The position numbers and the translations under genes are program-made. 24,182 nt of DNA. It comes from an uncultured Saprospiraceae bacterium. Lineage in GTDB: Bacteria > Bacteroidota > Bacteroidia > Chitinophagales > Saprospiraceae. How positions within the stretch are numbered: the first letter of the stretch is position 1; each line of letters opens with the position of its first letter. Below are positions 14,594 through 22,853 of this stretch, piece by piece. The stretch spans positions 1 through 24,182 of the forward strand of contig CALJKQ010000217.1 of NCBI GenBank assembly GCA_937973565.1. Reading direction: 5' to 3'. Below the pieces are notes generated by a model, which was given only the letters and a program-made list of their open reading frames with translations, did no database searches and was not told the origin of the DNA.

Positions 14594-14655
14594 GCCTGGA
14601 AGAAAATTGGTAAGATCCATTCAATAATCCTAAATTTAATTCCATAAAAAGAGGG

Positions 14656-15816
14656 ATGGATCTGAGTGAAATTTTATACCATTATGGAGAGGACAGAGAA
14701 TTGTATTTCAACGCCATGTCTCCACCCATTGTGCAAACCAGCAACTTTGTCTTCAAAGACATTGATGACCTGAAAAATAAGATGGCTGACGAGTATGCGC
14801 ATCACGTGTATACCAGGGGGAATAATCCTACCGTAACCATTCTTCGAAAAAAAATTGCTGCTCTGGAAGGAACAGAAGAGTGCCTTGTAGTGAGCAGTGG
14901 TGCTACGGCCATGGCTGCCAGTGTGATTGCCAATGTAAGTGCAGGTGACCACGTATTGTGTGTGCTCAAGCCCTATTCCTGGACACAAAAACTGGTCTCC
15001 AAATTTTTGACTCGTTTTGGTGTCGAATACCATTTTGTCGATGCGCGCGATGTTGAAGAAATCAAACAGCATATCCAGCCCAATACTAAAGTATTAATTC
15101 TTGAGAGTCCCAATACTTTGACTTTCGAAATTCAGGACTTACAAGCTTGTGCCAAACTGGCTAAAGAACATGGCATTGTTACCATAATCGACAACAGCCA
15201 TTGTTCTCCTTTGTATCAAAACCCTGCCAAATGGGGCATCGATATTGTCGTTCATACGGCTACCAAATACATCAACGGACACAGTGATGTGGTAATGGGT
15301 GTAATTTGTGGCTGCGAAAGTATGATGCGCAAAATATTCGTATCTGAATTCATGACACTGGGTCTCAATGTATCCCCTCATGATGCATTTCTGGCATTAA
15401 GAGGCTTGCGAACTCTACCCATGCGTCTTGATCGCAGTAACCAAAACGCGGCCAAACTGGTTGCATTTCTCAAAGGGCACTCAAAAGTTCAAAAGATCTA
15501 CTACCCTTTCCTTCCCGAAAATGAGCAATATGCCCTTGCTGTTTCTCAAATGAAAGGAGCCGGCGGCTTGTTGAGTATCGAGCTGGACACTCCCAGTAAA
15601 AAGGCAGTCAATGATTTTGTAAATGCGCTGGATAAGTTTTTACTGGCTGTCTCCTGGGGAGGGTACGAATCATTAAAAATGCCCACACTCGCCTTTTATG
15701 ATATAGCTGGCCAGCCTGACCCGCCATTGCCATTCCAATTGGTGAGGCTGTACGCAGGCCTCGAAGAAGCAGATTTTTTGATCGACAACCTTGACAAAGC
15801 GCTGAAAGTATTATAA
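14656..15816 (+). CDS. Trans-sulfuration (Cys/Met metabolism) PLP-dependent enzyme
   Basis: Member of the cystathionine gamma-synthase/beta-lyase/gamma-lyase family, 386 residues (usual 380-400). Seen: YTRGNNPT at 52-59 (Tyr52 and Arg54 bind the neighbouring subunit's PLP phosphate), SSGATAMAA at 80-88, Tyr107 in KPYSWTQ as the ring-stacking tyrosine, Asp179 in IDNSHCSPLYQNP (pyridine nitrogen), Lys204 in TATKYINGHSD (Schiff base) and Arg364 in VRLYAGLE for the substrate carboxylate. All catalytic residues are present. The reaction (synthase, beta- or gamma-lyase, or homocysteine synthase) cannot be told from sequence alone. KPYSW in place of the common DLYGGT loop marks a divergent subfamily. 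A possible -7 (TAAATTTA at 14631-14638) precedes it. Confidence 0.92.
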   Translation: MDLSEILYHYGEDRELYFNAMSPPIVQTSNFVFKDIDDLKNKMADEYAHHVYTRGNNPTVTILRKKIAALEGTEECLVVSSGATAMAASVIANVSAGDHVLCVLKPYSWTQKLVSKFLTRFGVEYHFVDARDVEEIKQHIQPNTKVLILESPNTLTFEIQDLQACAKLAKEHGIVTIIDNSHCSPLYQNPAKWGIDIVVHTATKYINGHSDVVMGVICGCESMMRKIFVSEFMTLGLNVSPHDAFLALRGLRTLPMRLDRSNQNAAKLVAFLKGHSKVQKIYYPFLPENEQYALAVSQMKGAGGLLSIELDTPSKKAVNDFVNALDKFLLAVSWGGYESLKMPTLAFYDIAGQPDPPLPFQLVRLYAGLEEADFLIDNLDKALKVL

Positions 15817-15839
15817 CTTTCAATTTTAAATTACCCGAT

Positions 15840-16646
15840 ATGAAAAATTTTATCCTGGCAGTTCTCTGCCATTGGTGCTTCCATTTGCACAGTCAATCTG
15901 AATCCTTTTATAGTGGCAGTGTACTTGCCAAAACGCTGGGATATCAATCAACACAATTCATTGGCCTGGATGCCATTTACCAAAATCCTGCAGGGCTGTC
16001 TGCCGGCAAACCATCGACCGGCATTGACATTGGGGCGGCACAAATGAATGGCATAAACCAACTTATCCAACCTTCAATAGGTATTTTTCACTTAAAACAA
16101 AAGAATGCATTTGGGATCCATCTGAGTCGCCTTGGAAACGCAGAATATGCCGTTACAGAAGGCGGCCTGGTGTATAGCCGACAACTTCACCCTCAACTTT
16201 GGGCGGGGATGAGATTTAGGGTTAAAAATCTACAGATACAGGGATATGGATCTAACCTGTGGCCGGGAATAGATTTGGGATTGCGCTGTAAAATAAACCA
16301 AAGTTCAAGTTGGGCCATCTATATTTCGAAGTACATGTTGGGGAAAGAAAGTGCTTTGTTTAAAGACCAAAGCCGGATAGCCATCGGATATCAGTATTCA
16401 GTGAATCCCAAGGTGCAACTGCTAACTGAAATAGAAAAAATTCAACACAGAAACATCAATTTAAAATTGGGTTGGCTATACCAACCTGTTGCTAACTTTG
16501 AAATTCGGGCGGGTACTGAATTGTTTCGTAAAATCATGGCAGTCGGCTTTGGGTGGAACTATAAAAAGCAAAAAATAATCGTTGGATACGAATGGCATAC
16601 ATCATTAGGTGGAGCCTATTCTATGACTGTGCAATGGCAGAAATAA
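15840..16646 (+). CDS. Putative outer-membrane beta-barrel protein, 268 aa
   Basis: Signal peptide MKNFILAVLCHWCFHLHSQS, then repeated amphipathic beta strands ending in an aromatic-rich C-terminus (YSMTVQWQK), typical of outer-membrane barrels. DAIYQNPAGLSAGK at about 44-57 is the NPAG-type plug motif seen in FadL, PorV and related Bacteroidota barrels, so a PorV/PorQ- or FadL-like protein is plausible, but at 268 residues it is short for FadL. Paired aromatic strands such as NLKLGWLYQPVANFEIRAG and MAVGFGWNYKKQKIIVGYEW support a barrel. It lies 23 bases behind the PLP enzyme gene and may share its transcript. Function unknown. Confidence 0.78.
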   Translation: MKNFILAVLCHWCFHLHSQSESFYSGSVLAKTLGYQSTQFIGLDAIYQNPAGLSAGKPSTGIDIGAAQMNGINQLIQPSIGIFHLKQKNAFGIHLSRLGNAEYAVTEGGLVYSRQLHPQLWAGMRFRVKNLQIQGYGSNLWPGIDLGLRCKINQSSSWAIYISKYMLGKESALFKDQSRIAIGYQYSVNPKVQLLTEIEKIQHRNINLKLGWLYQPVANFEIRAGTELFRKIMAVGFGWNYKKQKIIVGYEWHTSLGGAYSMTVQWQK

Positions 16647-16668
16647 AAAAGGCGGACAACAGCCCGCC
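16643..16668 (-). terminator. Intrinsic terminator for the TPR protein gene
   Basis: On the minus strand: GGCGG (complement of 16664-16668), loop, CCGCC (complement of 16651-16655), then T-rich tail TTTTTTATTT. It lies about 20 bases downstream of the minus-strand stop at 16689. In the plus direction the hairpin is followed by TCTTCATTAG, a poor U-tract, so termination of the plus-strand unit is weaker. Confidence 0.75.
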
Positions 16669-16688
16669 TCTTCATTAGTGATTTTGTT

Positions 16689-17987
16689 TTATTTGCCCTT
16701 CTGCTGGGCAGCTTCAATTTTGGCTTTATATTCACCAGCTTTATCCATCTTGCCTTTTCTTGCGTAGATTTCTTTGAGGGCGATCATGGTATTAAGATCG
16801 TTTGGATCCAGTTCTTCCGCTTTTTGGAAGAAAGGGAGACCTTGTTCAAAGATGCCTTCCATTTCTGTTTTAATGGCATTGTACTTTTTGGTACCTGCAG
16901 CAGAAAAATCATTAGACAATTTATTCAATTCAGCAGTCATAGAAGCTGCTTTGTTGTAATAAAGAGCACCAATGCTGTAAGTAGCGTCGAAATTTTTAGG
17001 ATCCTTGGCCAAAGCCTGGTTGTAATAATCGTAAGCCAGGTCAAAATATTCTTTGGATTTTGCTGCATTGCCTGCTTCTCTTTCTTTAGTAACCAACTGA
17101 TCGTACACATTTCCCAGTGTGGTATAAACAGAAACATTATCCGGTTCTTTCTGAATGGCCATCTTCAATTTGTCTACCAGAAGATCCAGCTTACCGCTGC
17201 TCAGGTAGAAATTGATTTCAGCAAATAAAAGGCCTGACTCATCAGGGAATTTTTTCCTGCCTTCTTCCAAAATGGTCATAGCACCTGTTTCATCCGATTT
17301 TACCTTAATGTTGAAAATGGCTTCATACACCAGGGACTTGTCGGTTCCTGCCGCATACATTTCCATTAACAAAGGCAACAAAACGGCATCATCTGCGTGA
17401 CCATAATAACCGGACACCACATTGTAATACTGAATGTCTGTTTTCAATTGAGGATCATCCAACCTGGATTTACCGCCATTGTCTTTGATGATTTTGGATA
17501 CTTGAAGGTAAGTGTTGAAGTTGCTGAATGCCGTCATGTATTCTCCGGCTTGAAAAGCACCAATTCCTGCATTGCTAAGAAGCCCTTCTGATTCTTCCAA
17601 CCCTTTCACCGCATCTTTGGTTTGTCCTTTTTTAACCGCCAATTCCATTGCTTTTTTGTAAGCTGAAACGGCTTCCATCCCTGCATTAGGCGTTTTTACC
17701 TTATAATTTGGATTGAGAATTAACTGATTGGTTTCAGCATTGCCAATTGAATTGAAAATTTCACCTCTGATGATCCAGGATTCAGGATCGGATTTTACCA
17801 TGTCATCCTGGAACGCTGTATTCATGGCAGCAAGCGCTTCATCCAATTTGCTTAAATTGTTGATGGGATCCTGGTAGTATTTAGCCAGATCCTTAGAAGC
17901 ATTTTTTAATGTCTTTTTCGCATCTTGGCCCCAGGTTGTACCCACTGTTAAGCAGATGGCGAAAACAAAAAAAAGCAGTTTTTTCAT
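16689..17987 (-). CDS. Exported TPR-repeat protein, 432 aa
   Basis: Signal peptide MKKLLFFVFAICLTVGTTWG (cleavage near residue 20, mature start Q-D-A-K). The rest is helical, with tetratricopeptide-like pairs: a region about 130-200 and clear TPRs near the C-terminus (NVSVYTTLGNVYDQL, then YDYYNQALAKDPKNFDATYS, then FFQKAEELDPNDLNTMIALK). TPRs mediate protein contacts; a periplasmic or outer-membrane scaffold is likely. I recall a TPR protein after gyrA in other Bacteroidota, so the order may be conserved. The gap to gyrA is 144 bases with no terminator visible, and a weak CGTCTTTG (-7-like) sits in it. Function otherwise unknown. Confidence 0.85.
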   Translation of the reverse strand: MKKLLFFVFAICLTVGTTWGQDAKKTLKNASKDLAKYYQDPINNLSKLDEALAAMNTAFQDDMVKSDPESWIIRGEIFNSIGNAETNQLILNPNYKVKTPNAGMEAVSAYKKAMELAVKKGQTKDAVKGLEESEGLLSNAGIGAFQAGEYMTAFSNFNTYLQVSKIIKDNGGKSRLDDPQLKTDIQYYNVVSGYYGHADDAVLLPLLMEMYAAGTDKSLVYEAIFNIKVKSDETGAMTILEEGRKKFPDESGLLFAEINFYLSSGKLDLLVDKLKMAIQKEPDNVSVYTTLGNVYDQLVTKEREAGNAAKSKEYFDLAYDYYNQALAKDPKNFDATYSIGALYYNKAASMTAELNKLSNDFSAAGTKKYNAIKTEMEGIFEQGLPFFQKAEELDPNDLNTMIALKEIYARKGKMDKAGEYKAKIEAAQQKGK

Positions 17988-18131
17988 TTTTTTAGTTTGA
18001 CTTTATAAAATATTAAATAAAACAAAGACGGCCAGCCGAGAGAATAACTATTATAAAAAAGTTAAAATTAATACTTCTCAGTTCGACTGCATACGTTGCC
18101 TTATTCAGTTGCAAAAATAATAATTTCAAAT

Positions 18132-20678
18132 CTATTCCTCCTCCCCTAGATCTAAATCATCGATGGGAAGATCTGCATCATTTTCTGGCAGCATGGGCTC
18201 CTGGATGGTAATTTCATCGGTCTCTTCTCCTGTATTTTTCACAACTGCAATGTCTGCAATGCTGTCGTTTTCATCCAACCGGATGATTTTGACCCCTTGA
18301 GTAGCTCTTCCGGCCACCCGCATACTACCGGCAGCCATTCGGATCATTATGCCTAAAGAGGTGGAAATCAGCAAATCGTCATCTTCATGAACCACTTTTA
18401 TTGCGACAATTTTACCGGTTTTGTCTGTAACCTGGAGGGTTTTAACTCCTTTACCCTTCCTTTTGGTAACCCGGTAATCATCCAGCTGAGAACGTTTGCC
18501 ATTGCCTTTTTCTGAAGCGACAAAAATAGTGGTTGTAGGATCTTCCGGATCGACAGTTACCATGCCCACAACCTGGTCTTCCGGATCATTATCGAGTTTC
18601 ATACCCCCTACTCCGGCAGCTGTTCTTCCCATTTCTCTGACATCTTTTTCAGAGAAACGGATAGCCCTGCCATTTCTATTGGCTAAAACGATTTCATTTT
18701 TACCATTAGTGAGTCTTACTTCGATCAGCTGGTCTCCTTCGTTGATGGTGATAGCGTTGATTCCTGAAGCTCTAGGTCTTGAAAATGCCTCCAGTACGGT
18801 TTTCTTGATAATGCCCATTTTTGTACAGAATATCAGGAAGTGACTGTTGAGGAAGTCCTTATTTTCCAAATCTTCAATTAAGATATAGGCTCTGATTTTG
18901 TCATCGGCCGGAATCTGTATGATGTTCTGGATGGCTTTTCCAAGGGATGTTTTATTAGCTTCCGGAATATCAAACACCCTCAACCAATAGCATCTACCTT
19001 TTTCAGTGAAAACGAGCATATGGTTGTGGTTGTGGCCAATTAACAGGTGCTCTACATAGTCTTCATCTTTGGTTTTACTGCCTCTTGAGCCTCGCCCACC
19101 CCTGCTTTGTTGCTTGTATTCAATCAGTCGGGTTCTTTTTATATAACCACTGTGCGAAATGGTGATGGCAACCTGGTCATTGGGGATCAGATCCTCAATA
19201 GAAATCTCGTCATCAGAGTAATTGATTTCTGTTCTTCGGGCATCACCGTATCTTGCTTTAACATCGGCAAGTTCCGTTCTTACGATATCTTTTTGTAGTT
19301 CTTCACTGGCAAGCACCGCTCTGTAGTGTTCGATGATCTTGAGCAATTCGTTGTATTCGTGCTGCAGCTTCTCTACCTCCAGACTCACCAATCTCTGAAG
19401 TCTCATGTCGAGAATGGCTTTGGCCTGGATTTCTGAAAGCTCAAAATTGGCGACCAATTTTTCTTTGGCTTCATCCACCGTGGCGGAAGATCTGATGATG
19501 GCGATTACCTCATCGATGTGTGCAAGTGCGATCAGCAAGCCTTCCAGAATGTGGGCTCTTTCTTCGGCTTTTTTAAGTTCATACTGGGTTCTTCGTACAA
19601 TTACCTCAATCCGGAATTTGATGAACTCATCTATCATCTGACGAATGTTCAACATCCTGGGTCTGCCATTGACCAAAGCAATGTTGTTGACACCATAAGA
19701 AGTCTGAAGAGGGGTAAATTTGTAAAGCTTTGAAAGTACCACAGAGCCCATAGCGTCTTTTTTGATTTCTACGACTATGCGCAGACCATTGCGGTCCGAT
19801 TCGTCTCTGATGGTGCTGATGCCGGTTATTTTTTCATCTACCATCATTTCGGCAATTTTCTCTACCAGACTGGCTTTATTCACCTGGTAAGGAATTTCTG
19901 TAATGATGATGGTCTCTCTGCCTGCGTTATCGGATTCAATATGGGCTTTTCCGCGCACTACAACCCTGCCACGACCTGTATGGAATGCCTCTTTCACGCC
20001 GGACATACCATAGATGATACCCCCGGTTGGGAAATCAGGAGCTTTTATGTGCGTGATGATTTCATCGATTGAGATTTCCGGGTTGTTGAGTGTGGCAGTA
20101 ATGCCATCGATAACTTCAGAAAGGTTATGAGGCAACATATTGGTTGCCATACCGACAGCAATTCCGGATGCGCCGTTGATGATGAGGTTGGGAATTCTTG
20201 TGGGGAGGACAGTGGGTTCTGTCAGCGAATCGTCAAAATTGTTGGCAAAGTCTACTGTTTCTTTATCCAGATCGTCCAGCATTTCGTCTGAGATCCTTTC
20301 AAGTCTTGCTTCGGTGTAACGCATGGCAGCAGGACTGTCGCCATCCATGGAGCCAAAATTGCCTTGCCCGTCAACCAATTTGTATCGCAGTGACCAGGCT
20401 TGAGCCATCCTCACCATGGTATCATACACAGAGCTATCTCCATGGGGGTGGTATTTACCCAGTACCTCTCCCACTATCCTGGCAGATTTTTTATGCGCCT
20501 TGTTGTAACTAACGCCGAGTTCGGACATACCATAGAGAACCCTACGGTGTACCGGCTTCAAACCATCTCTAACATCGGGAAGCGCTCTGGCAACGATTAC
20601 GGACATAGAATAATCTATGTAGGCCGTTTTCATTTCGTCCTCGATATTTATCGTTATAATTTTCTGATTATCTGACAT
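18132..20678 (-). CDS. gyrA: DNA gyrase subunit A
   Basis: GyrA breaks and rejoins DNA and, with GyrB, introduces negative supercoils. The 848-residue length is normal. Seen: HPHGDSSVYDTMVRMAQAW at 77-95, catalytic Tyr121 in MRYTEARLE, and the C-terminal beta-pinwheel with a GyrA box (QSRGGRG) in YKQQSRGGRGSRG, which separates gyrase from topoisomerase IV. The tail is strongly acidic (DADLPIDDLDLGEEE), as in many gyrases. The quinolone-determining positions equivalent to E. coli Ser83 and Asp87 are Ser82 and Asp86, the susceptible-type residues. The start ATG 20678 leaves a normal N-terminus. The -7 element TACATTTG lies upstream at 20714-20721. Confidence 0.98.
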   Translation of the reverse strand: MSDNQKIITINIEDEMKTAYIDYSMSVIVARALPDVRDGLKPVHRRVLYGMSELGVSYNKAHKKSARIVGEVLGKYHPHGDSSVYDTMVRMAQAWSLRYKLVDGQGNFGSMDGDSPAAMRYTEARLERISDEMLDDLDKETVDFANNFDDSLTEPTVLPTRIPNLIINGASGIAVGMATNMLPHNLSEVIDGITATLNNPEISIDEIITHIKAPDFPTGGIIYGMSGVKEAFHTGRGRVVVRGKAHIESDNAGRETIIITEIPYQVNKASLVEKIAEMMVDEKITGISTIRDESDRNGLRIVVEIKKDAMGSVVLSKLYKFTPLQTSYGVNNIALVNGRPRMLNIRQMIDEFIKFRIEVIVRRTQYELKKAEERAHILEGLLIALAHIDEVIAIIRSSATVDEAKEKLVANFELSEIQAKAILDMRLQRLVSLEVEKLQHEYNELLKIIEHYRAVLASEELQKDIVRTELADVKARYGDARRTEINYSDDEISIEDLIPNDQVAITISHSGYIKRTRLIEYKQQSRGGRGSRGSKTKDEDYVEHLLIGHNHNHMLVFTEKGRCYWLRVFDIPEANKTSLGKAIQNIIQIPADDKIRAYILIEDLENKDFLNSHFLIFCTKMGIIKKTVLEAFSRPRASGINAITINEGDQLIEVRLTNGKNEIVLANRNGRAIRFSEKDVREMGRTAAGVGGMKLDNDPEDQVVGMVTVDPEDPTTTIFVASEKGNGKRSQLDDYRVTKRKGKGVKTLQVTDKTGKIVAIKVVHEDDDLLISTSLGIMIRMAAGSMRVAGRATQGVKIIRLDENDSIADIAVVKNTGEETDEITIQEPMLPENDADLPIDDLDLGEEE

Positions 20679-20713
20679 TTATATTCTCAAATAGGTTTTG
20701 ATATAATAAGATG

Positions 20714-20721
20714 CAAATGTA
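20714..20721 (-). promoter_or_regulatory. Bacteroidota-type -7 element for gyrA
   Basis: Reads TACATTTG on the minus strand, 35 bases upstream of the gyrA ATG, an exact consensus match. A TTTTG at 20736-20740 lies only about 14 bases further up, too close for a standard -33 box. Confidence 0.5.
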
Positions 20722-20883
20722 AGAATTTAAAGCCACAAAACCATGTATTTTTCGATATATATTAAAAAAAACCTAATGAAAAAATAGCGAAATAACTAGT
20801 TGTTTTTCAATGAATAATACATATAAATAACCACGAAGGACATAGGATTCACACAAAAGAATCCGGCGGGGTATTTAATTGCT

Positions 20884-20891
20884 TAAATTTG
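20884..20891 (+). promoter_or_regulatory. Bacteroidota-type -7 element for the plus-strand glycosyltransferase
   Basis: TAAATTTG, an exact TAnnTTTG match, 13 bases before the ATG at 20905. No TTTG at -33. The transcript would start only a few bases before the start codon, so a near-leaderless mRNA is possible. Confidence 0.4.
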
Positions 20892-20904
20892 ATTTTTCAT
20901 AACT

Positions 20905-21798
20905 ATGATTTCCGTTTTAATTCCCATTTTTAATCAAAGTGTAGTTTCTCTGATAAGGGAAATTTCCGATCAGCTATCGAAGCTTAGGATCGATTTTGAA
21001 ATCATAGCCCTTGATGATGGAAGTGATCTTCGATTTCATGACCTAAATGCCCCTATTCAAGACTTTAGCGGGGTAAAATATATACTACAGGGGTATAACA
21101 TAGGCAGAGCAGCCATTCGCAACCGCCTTGCTGAGATGGCACAGTATGAAAATTTAATATTCCTGGATTGTGACAGCGAAATCAGAAATCCGGCGTTTAT
21201 TGCCACCTATATGTCCTATGTGCATAGTGATGTGGTATATGGAGGAACACACTACGAGGATAAAAAAAATGCACCAGAAACGAATTTACACGCCAAATTT
21301 GGCAAGCTCAGAGAAGCTTTACCGGCTGAAATAAGGAATGAAAATGGTTGGATGACATTCAAAACCAACAATTTCATGATAAAAAAGTCGATTTTAAAGG
21401 CACTTCCCTTTGATGTTGAGATTACGCGTTACGGCTATGAGGACGTAGTCTTGGCAGAGGGCTTAAAAGAAAAAGGTATAAAAATCACGCACATAGATAA
21501 CCCGGTAACGCATCACGGGTTGGAAACAAATGAAAGATTTTTATCTAAAACCGAAGAGAGTCTAACCAATCTCGTGGAGCTGGTAAATCAGGGAAAAATA
21601 AGGGATACCAGGCTACTTGTATTTTATAACAAGGTGCGATGGCTCATGCATGCACCCGGAATGGATTGGGTGGTTTTGTGGGCAACAAGGAGGCTGCGCA
21701 AAATAATGATCAGCAGTGGTGGCAATTTGTGGCAATTTGACCTTTGGAAGCTAATGGTGTACCACCAAAAAACAAAAAGCCTGCCTAAAATTCGTTAA
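20905..21798 (+). CDS. GT2 family glycosyltransferase
   Basis: The 297-residue glycosyltransferase A-fold protein has SVLIPIFNQ at 3-11, LDDGSD at 36-41, the metal-binding DCDSE at 88-92 and GYEDVVLAEGLKEKG at 177-191, which supplies the acidic catalytic region in many GT2 enzymes (galactosyltransferase-like C-terminus). No signal peptide or TM segment is evident, so it is cytoplasmic or peripheral. The donor and acceptor sugars are unknown; surface polysaccharide or glycoprotein assembly is the usual role. It is a solitary gene: divergent from gyrA and convergent with the lipoprotein gene. Its last codons form half of a hairpin that looks like a terminator for the opposite strand. Confidence 0.9.
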   Translation: MISVLIPIFNQSVVSLIREISDQLSKLRIDFEIIALDDGSDLRFHDLNAPIQDFSGVKYILQGYNIGRAAIRNRLAEMAQYENLIFLDCDSEIRNPAFIATYMSYVHSDVVYGGTHYEDKKNAPETNLHAKFGKLREALPAEIRNENGWMTFKTNNFMIKKSILKALPFDVEITRYGYEDVVLAEGLKEKGIKITHIDNPVTHHGLETNERFLSKTEESLTNLVELVNQGKIRDTRLLVFYNKVRWLMHAPGMDWVVLWATRRLRKIMISSGGNLWQFDLWKLMVYHQKTKSLPKIR

Positions 21799-21810
21799 TT
21801 TCAGACAGGC
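21765..21810 (-). terminator. Terminator inside the 3' end of the glycosyltransferase gene, minus-strand direction
   Basis: GCCTG (21779-21783) pairs with CAGGC (21806-21810). Inside, AAATT (21788-21792) pairs with AATTT (21797-21801) around loop CGTT, giving a long stem with small internal mismatches. In the minus direction it is followed by TTTTTGTTTTTT, a proper U-tract. It would end transcripts of the lipoprotein gene, whose stop is about 100 bases earlier. Confidence 0.6.
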
Positions 21811-21850
21811 GGCTCCCATTTACAAATAAAAATACAGTTTATCTTTTCGA

Positions 21851-21870
21851 TTTGCAGTACGGTCTGCAAA
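21851..21870. repeat. Perfect inverted repeat between convergent genes
   Basis: TTTGCAG (21851-21857) and CTGCAAA (21864-21870) pair perfectly around TACGGT. In the plus direction an A/T-rich stretch follows (ataaaaatattttt), so it may be a weak terminator for the glycosyltransferase gene; a protein-binding site is the alternative. Confidence 0.4.
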
Positions 21871-21912
21871 CATAAAAATATTTTTCGTTTTGATGCATAA
21901 AGCAAATAAATG

Positions 21913-22845
21913 TCATAACTCAATCAGTAAATTCCATATCTCCAAGACACTTTTTTGTTTGGGAACCATCGTCAGAATTACATTTCCTGATGATTTATAT
22001 GAGGTCTCTCCGTACAAAAACTGACCATCCTGATCAGAAAGTGTTACAACTTTTACAAAACTTCCCCTTGCTACTTCTTTAGAACAAAATTTACCATTCT
22101 CAAAGTTCAGTGTTTTTACCAATTTTTCATTGGGTAACACTACATAGGCAATGGTATTTTTTGGACTGTAATTCTCAGGTAAGTTCACACACAATTCAAT
22201 TAAATCAGATTTGGCCTTTGCAAAACCTATTAGATAGTCCCCTGTTTGTTTCACAGTGGTTTTATACCCTATCCCAAATATTGTACCATTTTCTGCCGGT
22301 AGATCCCAACTTCCTGAAACAAAGTCACCAATATTCTGCTCATCAATGACCTGTGTCCAGTTTTCTGTTGTCCATCGATACAGTTTTGTGGTGTTAACGT
22401 CGCTTTGATCTACATAAGGAACATAGACCACAATTCCTTTAGATGCCGGGTTGATGGACAATTCCGCGTTTCCTTGCTTGAACCTCAATGATAAGGAAAA
22501 CAATTTGCTGATATCTTCCTGGGCACTTTTTAAAGGACGTCCTGTGGCAAGTTCCAAAGCAAAGCCTTTATCGATGTAGTATTCGGCTATTACAGATCCT
22601 GTAACCACCTTTCCTGTGGCATCCAATAGCGAGCCGGCCGGTACTTCTACAATCGCTTTTTCATTGGTTACCAGAAAAGCATCTTTGTTGGCGTCGAACA
22701 AAGTACTGATTTTATTGGCGTCCAATTTATCCAATAAATTATTTATATCTCCAATCTCATTATTGGGAATAAACTCTTCTGTGCTTTTAAAGCAAGACAC
22801 CAGTGAAAAAACATAAAGAATAAGAAACAATCTCATTGATCGCAT
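21913..22845 (-). CDS. Putative lipoprotein, 310 aa
   Basis: The N-terminus MRSMRLFLILYVFSLVSCF carries a lipobox LVSC with Cys18 as the lipidated residue; an internal ATG (Met4, 22836) would give an equally good signal. The body begins with a polar stretch followed by a beta-rich region: AIVEVPAGSLLDATGKVVTG resembles segments of carboxypeptidase-regulatory or ZU5/Ig-like surface domains, and KLYRWTTENWTQV is also strand-like. I do not assign a function. It begins 8 bases after the stop of the barrel-like gene upstream, so the two are probably co-transcribed and may form an envelope pair. Confidence 0.82.
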   Translation of the reverse strand: MRSMRLFLILYVFSLVSCFKSTEEFIPNNEIGDINNLLDKLDANKISTLFDANKDAFLVTNEKAIVEVPAGSLLDATGKVVTGSVIAEYYIDKGFALELATGRPLKSAQEDISKLFSLSLRFKQGNAELSINPASKGIVVYVPYVDQSDVNTTKLYRWTTENWTQVIDEQNIGDFVSGSWDLPAENGTIFGIGYKTTVKQTGDYLIGFAKAKSDLIELCVNLPENYSPKNTIAYVVLPNEKLVKTLNFENGKFCSKEVARGSFVKVVTLSDQDGQFLYGETSYKSSGNVILTMVPKQKSVLEIWNLLIEL

Positions 22846-22853
22846 AATGCAAA

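Noticed and set aside
20396..20450. Possible quinolone-resistance changes in gyrA
   Set aside because: The key positions are Ser82 and Asp86, the susceptible-type residues.
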